Assembly (NCBI GenBank): GCA_015680685.1
Contig: MNCI01029393.1
Span: 47,204 to 105,173 of the forward strand
Origin: Gnetum montanum
Taxonomy: Eukaryota; Streptophyta; Gnetopsida; Gnetales; Gnetaceae
Length of the DNA: 57,970 bases
Reading direction: 5' to 3'
Shown: in pieces, positions 10,681-22,074 of the stretch
Layout: the number at the start of each line of letters is the position of its first letter
Position numbering within the stretch: position 1 is the stretch's first letter
Translations under genes and position numbers: made by a program
The notes under the pieces: generated by a model
The model's input: only the letters and a program-made list of their open reading frames with translations
Told to the model about the DNA's origin: nothing
Databases searched by the model: none

Positions 10681-11330
10681 ATTGAACTTACTTTATTGAT
10701 TGGCATGGAATGATAAGAAATTCATGAAAACACACATGGACCCAACCAAACAGAAAAGCACAAAGAATACTAAATCCCCTTGAAGCCACACCCTGTTCAA
10801 ACTTTTGGATCCTTTCTAATTCCAAAAACTACCAAAGTCATAAATTTATTAAAGTTTTATTAATGAAAAAGGGACTGCACATTTCCAAAACAAGGAAAAC
10901 CATAGAGTTTCTGGATGGGTGGATGCTATGGACTCACTGCTTGTTACATGAAAAGGAACCATGTCATAATTATCTGTAACAAAATTTAAAGCTAGAAACC
11001 AGACATCAACAATCAAATAAAATTAATACATACCACCATCAAGTAACACATTACCAATGTACCTAGCACTTATTAACAAAAAGTTAGAAAATCACACCAA
11101 AATAAAAAAATATAAAATAAAGTGTAAAATATTCAAGAAATAGCAAATGTACTAATGATGGTGTAAAACAAAAATTTGAAAAGATTAATAGCATAAAAAC
11201 AAAAAGATGTAAAATAAAGAATGTGTAAAGCAAAAGGTTATAAAATAAAAACCATGTAAAACAAAAAATTTAAAAGATTGAAGAGTTGCTTAAATGATTA
11301 ACATGGTTGGCCATATCCCCCACAACTAAG

Positions 11331-12540
11331 TTAAAAGGAGGAGAATATCTGAAATATGAAGTGTGGTTGTTCATTTGATAAGGTGCTTGTTATGTTAGCT
11401 GTTGTATGCTCATGAAAAGGTTTAATTTTTTGGATGTTGACCAAGTATTTCTTGTTTGGGATCTCATGTTTATAGATCATCATGGCCCTTGAAGGAAAAG
11501 TTTTATAAATGATGTAAGGTCCTTCCCACAACATTTGGAACTTAGTTCATTGAGGTATGTGTGTGGGATTCCAATAAAGAACCTTGTATCCTAGTTGAAA
11601 TTTGACTGTAATTTTTAGATCATGATACTTTTTGTTATAGGCCTTGTGCAACTTGTTAAATGATAAGGCCACTAATCAATTTTCATCTAGCAAGTTAAGA
11701 TTCATTAGTCTTTATTTTTAGGCTAGACTTAAGTCAAGGTCAAGATCATAAGCCGTTGAAAGTGTACCGAGTTCAGATTGAATAGGAAGTGTTGGTAGTT
11801 TGCCATACACAAGCTTATAGGGAAAGTAACCTATATGAAGTTTCCAAGTTGAGCAATAGGCCCAAAGGACATCATTAAGTTTTGTGCTCTAGTCCTTCCT
11901 ATAGTTGCTAATAGTTCTTGTTAGTATCCTTGTGATTTCCCTATTGGTAACCTCAGCTTGACCATTAGCTTAGGGATGGTAAGGTGTTGTGAGTTTGTGT
12001 TCAACCCCCAAGCATTGCATGAGCTTCTAAAAAGTAGTGCCTATAAAATGAGTTCCATTGTCAAAAATTAATGCACATGGCATACCAAACCTGTTTACAA
12101 CATTTTTTTGTACAAATCGAGCAATAATAGAGGACGTACAATTGATGATGGTTGCTGCTTCTACCCATTTCATACAATAGTAAACATCGACTATGATGTA
12201 TGCCTTTCCATTTAACATGGGCATGATGGGACCCATGAAGTCAATGCCCTAAATGTTGAAGGGTTCTAATGGTTGAATCCATTGTTGAGGTTCCTCCATT
12301 TGAGTGGTCATTGCACCATCTAGTTGGCATTGATCACAAGAGCAGATGAAATGATGAGCATTCCTAAAGAGTGCTAGCTAGTAGTACCTTGCCATTAGGT
12401 TTTTACTAGCCATGCATCTCTCAGCATAGTGTACTCCATAAGGACCTTCATGAACATCTTGGAGAACGTGCAATTGATCAACATCGGGGACACCAACAAA
12501 TTAGGCCATCGGTGCACACCTTGTAGAGGTGTCTATTGAT
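11331..12540 (-). pseudogene. F integrase (broken)
   Basis: C-terminal part of pol, which inserts element DNA into the host genome. The zinc-binding HHCC region is near 12470-12360 (V-H-E-G, H-Y-A, then C-D-Q-C). The catalytic core follows: the second acid is in IFDNGTHF (about 12060), and the third sits in ANGQAEVTNREI (about 11960), so that glutamate is intact, unlike in G. The first acid region is damaged by a stop near 12240. The C-terminal part includes LWEGPYIIYKTFPSRAMMIY (about 11534 leftward), the usual beta-rich DNA-binding segment. Several stops and frameshifts make it non-functional. Neighbours are RNase H upstream and the 3' region downstream. Confidence 0.85.
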
Positions 12541-12699
12541 CTCCATGGAGTGCTTTACCTAGTGAAGAAATTGTTGTTTCTTCTAATGGTCCAACCTTGT
12601 GGCAACTCCTAAGTGAGAAGATAGGTGAGAATGTTATCATACCATTTTGGCTCATGGGAATTTGTTTAGTTATAGCCCTAGCAAAGAGGAGCTCGTTAG

Positions 12700-13170
12700 G
12701 AAACATGTTAGAGAGTGGGCTTTTGTCCTCTTTGTCATCCCATTGCAACTGAGACAAGTAATCAATGTCCACATTCTCAGTGCCCTTTCAATCTACCATT
12801 GCAAGATCAAACTCCTGTAAGATCACCAACCATCGTATGACATGGGGTCTCACCATTGGCTTGTTCATTAGGAAGTAGATGGCATTGTGGTCTATGTGCA
12901 CAAACAATTTCTATCCAAGCACATAGTGCCTGAACTTTTCTAGAGCAACCACCATAGCCATCAATTCTTTCTCTATGGTGGTGTAGTTTAGTTGTGCACC
13001 CATAATGCTTCGACTAGCACAGTGGATGTAGTATGGTCATTTCTTATCATCTAACTACATTAGCACTACTCCCAAAGCATAATTTGATGCATCTATCATA
13101 ATATGAAATGGTTTGGACTAGTGAGGTGCTTGTAGAATTGGAGTTTCCACAAGCTTTTCTTTTAGTTGCT
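12700..13170 (-). pseudogene. F RNase H domain (broken)
   Basis: Follows RT in the same polyprotein and would remove the RNA template. Visible on the minus strand: a D-A-S-N-Y-A-L-G start, the block YYIHCASRSI, QLNYTTIEKEL and HIDHNAIYFLMNKPM. It still has the segment KFRHYVLG between KEL and HIDHNA that G has lost. After it comes the tether N-V-D-I-D-Y-L-S leading to integrase (open frame 12533-12772). At least two stops interrupt the frame. Confidence 0.8.
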
Positions 13171-13179
13171 AGAACGCTT

Positions 13180-14090
13180 TTTCATATTCTAGGGTCCAAA
13201 CAAAAGAAGCATCTTTCTTTGTTAACTTCACCAATGGCTTTGTGATCTTAGAGAAATTCTCTATGAATCATTGATAGTAGCCAGTGTGTCCAAGGAATGA
13301 CCAAACATCTTTAACAATTTTTGGTTGGGGGGGTTATTCCTTGGATGACCATTATATTTTCAAGGTCCACCTCAATTCCTGCTTACGAGATTTTGTGCCC
13401 CAATACAATGCCCTCTTGGACCATGAGATGACTTTTCTGCCAATTGAGCTACAAGTTAGTTTCAACACATCATTTTAGCACTTTCTCAAGGCAGTCCAAA
13501 GCTTGCTCAAGTGTAGCTTCATAGGTGGAGAAGTCATCCATGAAGACTTCTACACCACTATCAATCTACAATTGAAAGATGGTTAGGACTAGGCATTGAA
13601 ATGTGGCAAGAGCATTACATAAACCAAATGACATCTTACAATATGTAAAAGTCCCACAAGGACTTGTGAATGTTGTCTTAGCTTGATCTTCCGGTGCAAT
13701 TTGGATTTGGTTATAGCCANAATATGTAAAAGTCCCACAAGGACTCATGAACATTATCTTTGCTTGGTCCTCTTGTGCAATTTGAATTTGGTTATAGCCA
13801 TTATAACCATCTAGGAAGCTGTAGTAGTAATGCCTTAATATTGTGTTAAGCACCTGGTCAACAAATGGCAACGAAAAGTGATCCTTGAATGTTGCCATGT
13901 TCAGCAGCTTGAAATCAATGCAAACCTACCACTTGCCACCTTTCTTTGGCATAATTACAAGCAGCCTAACCCACTCACTATTCGCAATGGGATAAATGAA
14001 CCTCACCTTGAGGAGCTACTCAATTTCCTCTTTGATGATTTGCTTTAATTTGGGGTTCAATCACCTCTATGGTTGTCATTTTCACTTTAT
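13180..14090 (-). pseudogene. F reverse transcriptase (broken, with duplication)
   Basis: Copies element RNA into DNA. On the minus strand: NPKLKQIIKEEIE, then a basic/hydrophobic stretch with WVRLLVIMPKKGGKW, VCIDF, an open frame 13898-13566 with FLDGYNGYNQIQIA, CGTFTY and MSFGLCNALATFQ, then the catalytic FMDDFS at 13544-13530. FMDD is usual in the Athila branch. The 80 codon-rich bases around GYNQIQIA...GTFTY occur twice, separated by one N at 13720. Stops occur upstream of VCIDF and after the catalytic motif. Confidence 0.88.
13640..13800. repeat. 80-bp direct duplication around a single N
   Basis: 13640-13719 and 13721-13800 are the same 80-bp stretch of RT, about 85-90% alike, with only the N at 13720 between them. 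Both copies code for the same RT motif (GYNQIQIA to GTFTY). Most likely two non-identical reads or contigs were joined end to end instead of overlapped. A true tandem duplication is less likely because the copies differ a lot. Confidence 0.8.
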
Positions 14091-14499
14091 GGCTAAGTCA
14101 ATGTAAATGCAATGTTGGCATATCCAAAGACCAATCCCTGTGAGTTCAAGATATGACTAAGTAAAAGCTATTGACCATCCTTCAACTACCTTCAACAACA
14201 TCTCTTTCTGTTCTGGAGCAAGTCTTGCATTAATTATAACTGACTTCTTATTTTTCAAAATACATATTTCATTCCAACCAGTAACATTTTCAGTTCAAGG
14301 GGCTCTTTCTTAAATTTATAAAGAATTTCCAACTCTTCCTAGTGAGCATCATCATTTGTATCTTTAGAGAGTTGGTGATGAACTTACTCGAGTTCATCTA
14401 TGCTCGTGAAATACTCACACGTTAGGCTCTCAACTGGTTTCATGCAAAGTGTGCTATTTTCTGAATCAGTAGTTAGCCACTAGGTTCCCTCCTATTTTG

Positions 14500-14912
14500 T
14501 GGCTGCTACGTACAAACACCTTTGAATTTTGACTTCTAGCACACCTTGCTTACATGCAGAGATAGATGCTTACTTTATGGCCCAAAGTTTCTACACACAA
14601 TTGCACCCGCTATCACTATACGTGATGCATGGAACTCTCTTCTTCTCAATATTTCCAAATGCATTTTCTTTAGATATTTCTAGGGAAAGATCTTTGATGC
14701 CCATTCTTGCATCTATGGTGCTCAAAAATGCCCTTCCCATAATGATTGGGAAGTCTCCTTTGTAGTTCTCCACTTTGATTACCAGGAAATCGACAGGATA
14801 ACACCACCTACAAATAGTGATCACAATGTCTTCTACTAGTCCCAATGGAATAGTGATGGACTAGTCTACTAATCCCAATCTAATGTTACTCTTCTTGAGA
14901 GGAGGTAGGTTT
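14500..14912 (-). pseudogene. F protease, C-terminal part (right of C insertion in element order)
   Basis: The open frame 14845-14591 reads GLVEDIVITICRW, FPIIMGRAFLSTIDARMGI and LSLEISKENAF. It is the flap-to-end part of an aspartic protease followed by the linker typical of Athila polyproteins. PIIMGRAFLS corresponds to the common PIILGRPFL motif. The frame is cut at 14912 by element C. The catalytic half (D-S-G-C-G-V-N-L-I type) is at 41430-41500. It is near-identical in layout to G 47690-48060. Confidence 0.85.
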
Positions 14913-14917
14913 CATGT

Positions 14918-16645
14918 TGTGGCAACTAAAAACGTCGGCGGTTGGAATGCTGAGGGGTTTGCGAGTGCACAGCCTTAACCCTACCTCTGCATGAGGGTCT
15001 TTGCTGGGAAACCAAGACAAAGTGTCTTGTTAATCAAACAAGAATTTTGCTAACTACAACTGGGGTATCGAGTGCAACCGAGGGGTGACATGGTTAGCCA
15101 ATAATGTGAGCACTAATGATGTTCTCGACAATACCAAGGTCAGCTCAGCCTTAGCATAGCGAGGTTTCCCGGCACAAGAATGGTAGTGCAAGTATGCAAA
15201 AAATGTGTAAAATAGTGAAAATGTAAATGCGGTACTGAATGTCAAAGAAAATGCTTAAAATGTAATGGAGGAAATGCTTAAAATGCAATGGACTTTGAGA
15301 GAAAGAAAGAATGATACCGCCCTAGATGGGGAGTGTAGCAATTACAAATGAGCTTTGTGGAGGTACGCAGTATACAGACATGTGCAATAGTAGCGTAGCC
15401 AAAGTCTCTAAGTGTCCCAAGGTGAAGACTGACATTCACTGCAAGGTCTATGCTTACTGGGCTACCATGGTGTCCTGCGGGTTTGCGATGTGCTACGATA
15501 TTGAGTGAGATGCAAAGGTGTTGTCAAGATGCTAATATGCTTCAGTGTATGGGGTGCTCAAGGTGCCTCGGGTGCCAAGTGGTGCTCCTTGCTAGCCAAA
15601 TGCTTCAAATGTCCACCACTAGAATGAATTGCCCACCCCTAGAGTATGGAATGCGAGGGTATTTATAGGTTTAGGATTAGCATGAACTGTGGATTGAGTG
15701 CCACATGGCAAAAGGGGTAGGTGGGGCTACACTAACCTTTGCTACGCTCCTACTAGAGCAACTAGTGCTACACTCTAGTATGCTTCATTGGACCCCGAGA
15801 GACTTCCAGACTATGGCTACGCTATCAAGACTACATGTGCCAAGATCACGATGTACTTTTGAATAATGCAACACAATGCAATTTGGAGGCTATGCTTTAG
15901 GACTACATTCTCCCCTCTTTTGAGTGGGATTGAGTGTAGGTATAATTTTGGGACATAGTGGGGGGGAGGGGGGGTACAAAAAAGAGTGCAAGTTGCTGAT
16001 CTTACTTGCTGGAGGAGTGCTAGAGCTAGAATTAAGGCCTGTGCTAAGCTCTAAAAGCTTTTGGAGACAATTACTTGTTGCTACGCTAGATACACTCTAG
16101 AGCATAGCATAATAGTTATGTAAATTTTTCAAAAAAAAAAATTGAAGTACATTGTTGCTACACTTACTGCACTCATGAGTGTAGTAGGATGAGATAAGGC
16201 ATAGCATGGACACTTAGAAAAATCTTGTAAAAATTGCAATCATTACTCTTGCTACGCCAACTACACTCAAGAATGTAGCAGGAGGAGTAGATTCAAGAGT
16301 TAGAAAATCTACCAAACGCTTCTTCCATGCTAAGCTAGCTTGACAACTTCTAGCTTAGCACTAGTGCAAACTAGCCACTAGAGTGTTACTACACTTACTA
16401 CATTGGAGAGCGTAGTAGGAGGAATGTGAGTGTAGCAAGATACTTAGAAAAATTTCCTCAGCTACTTTTTGACACTTAGAAAGTTTTGCAAAGCTAGTTC
16501 TATGTTGATGCTACATTGGCTATGCTCTAGAGCATAGCACCAATAGTGGGATCATGAGCCAAACACTTAGAAAAATTTTTCCTTGTGTTGAAACATAAAC
16601 AAATTTGTCATTGAAGTGCCATTGCCCAAATTTCGTGGTGTTTCA
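14918..16645 (-). repeat. 3' LTR of element C
   Basis: On the minus strand it begins TGAAACACC (16645) and ends TTTTTAGTTGCCACA (14918). 1728 bp, against 904 bp for the 5' LTR. The 5' LTR lacks the equivalent of about 15777-16605, which here holds the palindrome array. TATA box (reversed, tatttata) near 15660. Confidence 0.85.
16079..16540. repeat. Array of five palindromes in the C LTR U3
   Basis: Palindromic cores recur at about 16079-16109, 16153-16184, 16253-16284, 16386-16420 and 16509-16539. Each is built on gctac...ctc/gag...gtagc. The last contains a perfect 20-base palindrome, gctatgctctagagcatagc (16519-16538). Between them lies the word cttagaaaaatttt (ctaagtg on the other strand). 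Spacing is about 75-135 bp. Related palindromes occur in the LTRs of D and in unit H. They may be protein-binding sites or hairpin RNA; the function is unknown. Confidence 0.75.
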
Positions 16646-16659
16646 TTGGCCCCTCTTTG
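16646..16659 (-). other. Polypurine tract of C
   Basis: Minus strand caaagaggggccaa directly precedes the LTR start TGAAACACC. It is a classic 3' PPT. Confidence 0.8.
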
Positions 16660-18240
16660 TCAACGTTTAGAGGAGTGGCCTAAGAGACATTGATAAAGAA
16701 CTTGAAACACCATAGCAAATAGCACCAACATCGTTGATTAACACTCAATTAGATGGCACTTTGCCAAGCTCAAGAGTGCTAAGTTTTATGGCATGTTTTA
16801 GGTAATGGGTGTAGGGAATTCGCTTGGGATAGCAAAGGAGGAATGCAATGCAAACGATGTATAATGTTGCAAGATACAGAGTCAGCATGATTGACTATGA
16901 TCATAGCACTAGGGTGGCTTGTTGCTAAAATGATGGCCTTTCGTTAGAGTACTTGTGAGAGAGTTATCGCCCATAGCATCGAGATGTTTTACCCTTGACA
17001 TGTTGGCCTCTCATTAGAGTGCTTATGAAAAGGCCATCATGAATTTAGGGTTGGATCGATTGTGAAATTACAACTTTGCTAGATTTTACCTGGGGATATC
17101 TATTACCCCTTTAATTTTTTTTGAGTTTTATAATTTTTCTTTCTTTGCAAAATATTAGTTGCAAGATGCTTATCATTGAGTGGACTGCGTGCCACTTGAT
17201 GGGCTTTGCTTAGAGGCAACTATGTCATGCCTATAGGACAGGTGTTTCCTCCCTTCGGATGATTTGTGTTACATCCACTTGGGCTTTGACCAGCCCACAA
17301 AGGCTCCCCATGGGACGAGTCACGTTATGTTTATCATGGGTTCTATGGTCGATTGAAAGAAGGGTATCATATGCATCAGAGAAGTTTGCAGGAAAGGCGA
17401 GGAAAGGTAATGTGGAGGGGTAAATGCAAGCAGGCTATAGTGAGATAATAGGGAGGTGCACTCTCGATTAGCTTGGCGAGTCCAACCAAGCACGTCGAAG
17501 AAATGTAGTACCTTACTACTACGATGAAACGTGCCTTTGAATGACCACCTTTAGGGCTTCATCCTACAAACATAATGCAAAGGAAACAAGAAAATAGCTG
17601 CACAACATGTGAAATATGGGCAAACTGCTAGTTGCAAGGGTGTTGCAAGTGCCACAAGTGCTGGACTAGCTACAAGAGCTTTTAATGCCAAAGTAGAAAG
17701 GCTAGTGCAAATGTTGGAGCCAAAAGGTTATAAAAGCTCCAACAGCCACACTAGAAGCAAGCACCCAAGGGAGGCTAGCAAGGTGCTCAAGACTCCACAC
17801 CAAGGACACAAGCTTAGAAATCTAGTAGAATGATAAGGAGCCACACTACTGGATACACTTCCAAGCCTAGGCAATGCAAAGGGCTAGAGGATGGTTGTGC
17901 TATGGTTGGGCTAGAGTACTACTGGGACCCTAGTGGATGGTGCTAATAGTGAGAGCCCCAACCACTAAGTAAACACCCAAGGCTGGCGATGCTCTCGACA
18001 CAGCCTAGAGGTGGTACTATTAGCGATGATGGCGATAGCTCTAGAAGGTCAGCAAAATGCTAAGGGCATCTCTAGAGGATCAACAAAATGCTAAAGGTGG
18101 TGACGCTACAAATGTTCTAGAGGTTTTTTCTTAACAATGTGAATTCCATTCTGGGACTGCAATGCCCTACCTTGCCCAGCCCATCGAGATGTGGGCAAAT
18201 AATGGAGGATTGGAAGTATTTACACTTGCTTGTCTACAAA
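16660..18240 (-). other. C 3' untranslated region
   Basis: About 1.6 kb between PPT and the tandem repeats. No reading frame or domain is recognisable. Part of it (18000-18130 reversed, gtagcgtcaccacctttagc) matches D at about 25185-25215, where D has a deletion reaching into its 3' LTR. Confidence 0.5.
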
Positions 18241-18264
18241 ACCATGTGTATTAAGTTGTGCATG

Positions 18265-18785
18265 CTGAATTGTGAACCTAGTTTAAGGTCCTAGTAGACT
18301 GCATGTTGTGCTAGTTTAAGGTCCTAGCAAATCATGAACCTAGTTTAAGGTCCTAGCATATTGTGATATGCTAGTTTATAGTCCTAGTAGACTAATGTGT
18401 GCTAGTTTAATGTCATAGAAAATGGTAGATGTTGTGCCAGTTTAATGTCATGATGCAAGGACGGTCTATGCCAATTTAAATTCATAGCGGACTATGCTAT
18501 GGATGCCAATTTAATGTCATAGCCTAAGGATGAGTTGTGCTGATTTAATGTCATAATAGACAAGTGTGCTATGGATGCTGGTCTAACATCATAACCCAAG
18601 GATGAGCTATGCTAGTTTATAGTCATAGTGTACTATCTATGCTAGTTTAGAGTCATAACAGACTAAATGTGCTAGTTTATAGTCATAGTAGACTATCTAT
18701 GCCAATTTATAGTCATAGTGAACTATCTATGCTAGTTTATACTCATAGCAAACTATTGCTTACATTGCTTTGTCATCAATGTGGC
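18265..18785 (-). repeat. Tandem repeat in the C 3' region (about 30-38 bp x 15)
   Basis: About fifteen diverged units, each carrying gctagtttaaggtcctag or a variant such as gccaatttatagtcatag. Unit length is 26-38 bp. The same kind of unit is at 35888-36340 (between protease and RT of C), once at about 29985, and in D at 24890-25130. Ogre elements are known for variable tandem repeats in their untranslated regions. Confidence 0.8.
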
Positions 18786-18793
18786 ATTACATG

Positions 18794-18939
18794 CTAGGAA
18801 TAGTATTGCTTCAGGTATGAATGTTTGATCGGATTGGAAAACTCATTACCATCTAGATTAGCAAGCTTGAACGCTCCATTGTCATAGGCCTTGGCAACCA
18901 AAAAAGGTCCTTCCCAGTTGGTTGAGAATTTATCTACGG
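18794..18939 (-). pseudogene. C integrase, C-terminal end
   Basis: Minus strand frame from 18939 reads VDKFSTNWEGPFLVAKAYDN, then GAFKLANLDG and LKQYYS. This is the SH3-like DNA-binding end of a Ty3 integrase (usual W-E-G-P-Y, G-A-Y-x-L-x-x-x-x-G, L-K-x-Y-Y). The stretch is free of stops. The upstream part of the same protein is at 26460-27360, and D lies between. The open frame that begins at 18991 starts inside the D LTR, so its first 16 or so residues are not integrase. Confidence 0.85.
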
Positions 18940-19180
18940 TGTAACGATTGAAAACATCGGTGGCTAGAATCACTAAGGGATCAACAGACACATAACCTTA
19001 ACCTCGCTTCCATGTGAGGGCCTTGCTAGGTGGAGTGCCCTAAACAGTCTTGTTGATCGAATAGGAACTTTGCCAGTTCCAACTGGGGTAGTGGGTGCAA
19101 CTAGGAGGTGGTGTGGTTAGCCAAAATGCAAGTGCAAATAATTCGAAATGGTGCTAAGTGTCAAACCAGTGGCACTTTGC
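18940..19180 (-). repeat. Reversed LTR terminus at the left border of D
   Basis: Begins TGTAACGATTGAAAAC, the reverse complement of the LTR end (compare GTTTTTGACCATTACA at 26444-26459). It matches the reverse of about 20495-20743 (words gtggctagaatcac, gatcgaataggaactttg, gaaatggtgcta). At about 19180 the match stops and plus-orientation LTR text follows. Confidence 0.75.
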
Positions 19181-20743
19181 CCAACTTCTTTTAAGTGTTG
19201 AGTGTAGTTAGCTCTGATTGCCAGATTTGCAAAAATTTTCTAAGTGTCAGAATGATGGCACTTTCTGCAAATTTTTCTAAGTGTTGATGTTATGCTCCCC
19301 AATGTAGCTAGTGTAGCATGCATGAAGGCTTGTTTTGCAAAATTTTCTAAGTGTCAATAGCAGTTGCATGAAAATTTTTCTAAGTCTTGTGCTATGATCG
19401 ACACTATAGATATTATGCTCAACACTATAACTACTATGGTCTAGAGCATGGCAAGCATAGACAACACACAAATGACTAGTTTTGCAAAATTTTCTAAGTG
19501 TTTTACTACGCTTCCATTACCCCTTCTATGCTCCAGAGCATAGCTAGCGTAGCACACTTTTCAGTGACAAGTTTTTCCTAAGTGTCAAGCGAGAAGCTGT
19601 CAAACTAGCTCAACATGCAAGAGGCATTTGGCAGATTTTCTAACTCTTCAGGCCACCCCTCCTACTACGCTACAAATCATAGCTAGTGTAACAAAAACAA
19701 GGATTACAATCTTCACCAGATTCTTCTAAGTGTCCATGCTATGCCCTATCCCCAGCTAGTGTCCCATGTCCTACATGTAACACGAGACAAGTGTAGTAGC
19801 CAGAGTTAGAAAAATTTTTGAACTTTTTCTAGTCACCTCCAGACTTAGAAAATTTTCTGATTTTTTCTCATGGTCCCACTTACTACACTACCATGTGGCA
19901 CTTGATCCACATTTTGGGAAAACCTTAGCCCTATCAATACCCCTACACCCCAATTTTTTAGGAGGTTAGCTTCTATTTTTCATTGGTTGGGTAGTTGGCA
20001 CCTTCATTTAGCATTTGGGATTTTAGCATCTTGGCACTTAGCTCCATGGGTGAACAAGACCCAGAGCACACCACATTGACAAAGAGGCAAAGTTGCACAT
20101 CATGGCCCACTACAGCCCTATTGCAGCCCTACAAAACACTGCACGGTACACTGTGGTGGCCAACCTTGCAAGCATGGTTCATCATGACAAGAACCAAACT
20201 TCACGACCTAATAGCACTGAGACTGTAATTGCACTCCCACTATTCTTGTTATACACTATGTACCTTCTGAGACCCTTATGGAATTAACTACACTCCCATT
20301 TGGGGTGGTATTCCATTTCTCTCTCCTATTTCTAGCCTTTTATTGCATTTTTCTTGCATATTTTCACATTTTTTCACTTGTCGTCATGTTGTACTACAAT
20401 CGAATGATAGTCTCTATGGGTTGACACTCTCATTTCAGTCAAAACCCTTAGCTATGCTCACTCCCATTCCATGGCTACACTCTACACTTAGCATCGTGAA
20501 AGCATTGGTTTAACACTTAAGCACCATTTCACATTATTTGCACTTGTATTTTGGCTAACCACACCACCCGCTGATTGCACCCATCACCTTGGTTGCAACC
20601 GACAAAGTCCCTATTCGATCAACAAGACCATTTAGGGTGCTTAACCTCCATTTCCAGCAAGGCCCTCACATAGAGGTGGGATTAAGGCTATGCATCCGTT
20701 GATCCCTCAGTGATTCTAGCCACTAATGTTTTTGATCATTATA
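19180..20743 (+). repeat. 5' LTR of element D
   Basis: Matches the 3' LTR at 25240-26459 over about 1.2 kb (for example 19540-19700 against 25280-25440). Ends GTTTTTGATCATTATA just before the primer site. The left part (19200-19560) holds several ttttctaagtgt words and palindromic gctatgctc/gagcatagc cores as in C. TATA box decayed (ctatcaata, about 19931). Confidence 0.75.
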
Positions 20744-20748
20744 GTTTT

Positions 20749-20765
20749 TGGTGCTAGAAGGAGGG
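20749..20765 (+). other. Primer-binding site of D (tRNA-Asn)
   Basis: tggtgctagaaggaggg differs by one C-to-T from TGGCGCTAGAAGGAGGG, the complement of the plant tRNA-Asn 3' end as I recall it. It lies 5 bases after the LTR end. The C counterpart (40499-40514, minus) reads tagtgctagaaggaag. Confidence 0.65.
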
Positions 20766-22070
20766 CCTCGCCATTTCCTTCTACATTTTTTGATTGGCAC
20801 TTAACTAAAACTCTAGATGCTCTAGAGAGCATAACAAGTTTTTAGAGCATAGCAAGTTCCAGCATAGTGAGTGTAGCACTAGAGTTAGCCATTTTCAACA
20901 GCTTTCATACTTAGCATTTTTTCTGCATTTTCATACTTAGCCAAATTTTCTACAATTTTACACTTAGTAAATTTTTTGCAGTTTCCATACTTAGCCATTT
21001 TTCTACATTTTTACACTTAGCCATTTTCCTACATTTTTATACTTAGCCATTTTTCTGCTACTCGCAAACTTAGTCATTTTTCTACAGTTTTCAAAGTTAG
21101 CCATTTTTTCCAAACAGCAACTCTCACTATCCAATCTATGAACATGAATCTATATCAACCTTCCACGTTAATGCCTATCACATTTGACACTAGGATCCAC
21201 CCAAAGTGTGTTGCACTAAGCCACGAACAATACAATTTTTTTATGCCAAAATCCAAGCAGGATTACCAGTGGATTGCCTTGACTTGGAAGCAAAATAGGA
21301 CTACGAACAAGTCCACTAGGATGGACAAGAGTACAACCCTATTTATTTGACATAATCCCACTCATAGAGTCCTACCACCAATTGTTGTCCCAACTCATCC
21401 ATGCAAACAAGCATGATGTAGGGACAACCTACAATGAAGCCTCACAAGAGGAGAAGGATGAGTTTGAGGCCTACTCCAAATGTGAGAGCCCCTCTACACC
21501 ATCTTTCAACAACCATTCCCTAGTACAACCCCTCCTCAATTCAGTCCACCTATCCTCTTCAAGATGGTAACCATGCTAATTTAGCCTTTCTTGCATGCGA
21601 TCGTTACATTTGCCCAACCCTATGCTCATGTAGGGGCCACCTCTCAACCTTAGAACACTCAAGCATCCTACATCCTGCTTATCTCATTGATGCCCATGAC
21701 ACATCCTACTTGTCTCATTGGCGCCCACGACATCTATCTAATCCACTTGTGTCTGTACTACCTCGATCACTATGCCCATCACTCAACCAATACATCAACT
21801 AAACCCATCTTCTACGATGTTAAACTAGCAAACTCTGCAACCAACAATATAACCCTATGTTATGCAACCAATACAAGCCTAGCCAATGCAACTAGCTGGC
21901 ACATCCCCAAGCTTGGATTAGGCATTCCAGCTAATCCAAAGTTTAATGAAGGATATCAACTAACTCAAAGCTACCTCCTCTGAAAATATCAAGGTGGTGG
22001 ACTTCTATAAGGAAAATCCCATAAGTCCTATAGTACCACCTCTAACTCTTCCAACTGGGGTCCCGCTACC
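20766..22070 (+). other. D leader and upstream gag region
   Basis: Leader with repeats of ttagccattttt (20990-21110), followed by coding-like text from about 21138 (open frames 21138-21350, 21382-21570 and 21687-21983). These may be the N-terminal part of Gag or an upstream ORF like Ogre ORF1. I recognise no domain. Confidence 0.4.
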
Positions 22071-22074
22071 TTAA

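Larger units (their letters stand above)
9259..11300 (-). other. F 3' region between integrase and LTR
   Basis: About 2 kb that is homologous along its length to G 51100-53166. It contains a tandem repeat (10440-10680), the shared block around 9945 (aagtgggtcctccccaaag) and an intron-acceptor-like site at 9600-9601. Downstream of that site (9599 leftward) one frame stays open for several dozen codons. It may be a remnant of the extra ORF kept better in E, but I cannot identify a domain. Confidence 0.5.

Noticed and set aside
17609-17833. 74-codon plus frame in the C 3' region
   Set aside because: No motif and no counterpart in D. Region is untranslated in the element order.
18265-18785. Possible CRISPR-like repeat array
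   Set aside because: Units are diverged, spacers are not unique sequences of constant length, and the genome is a plant nuclear one.
20093-20287. Two overlapping short plus frames in the D 5' LTR
   Set aside because: LTR sequence. The aligned 3' LTR does not keep the frames.
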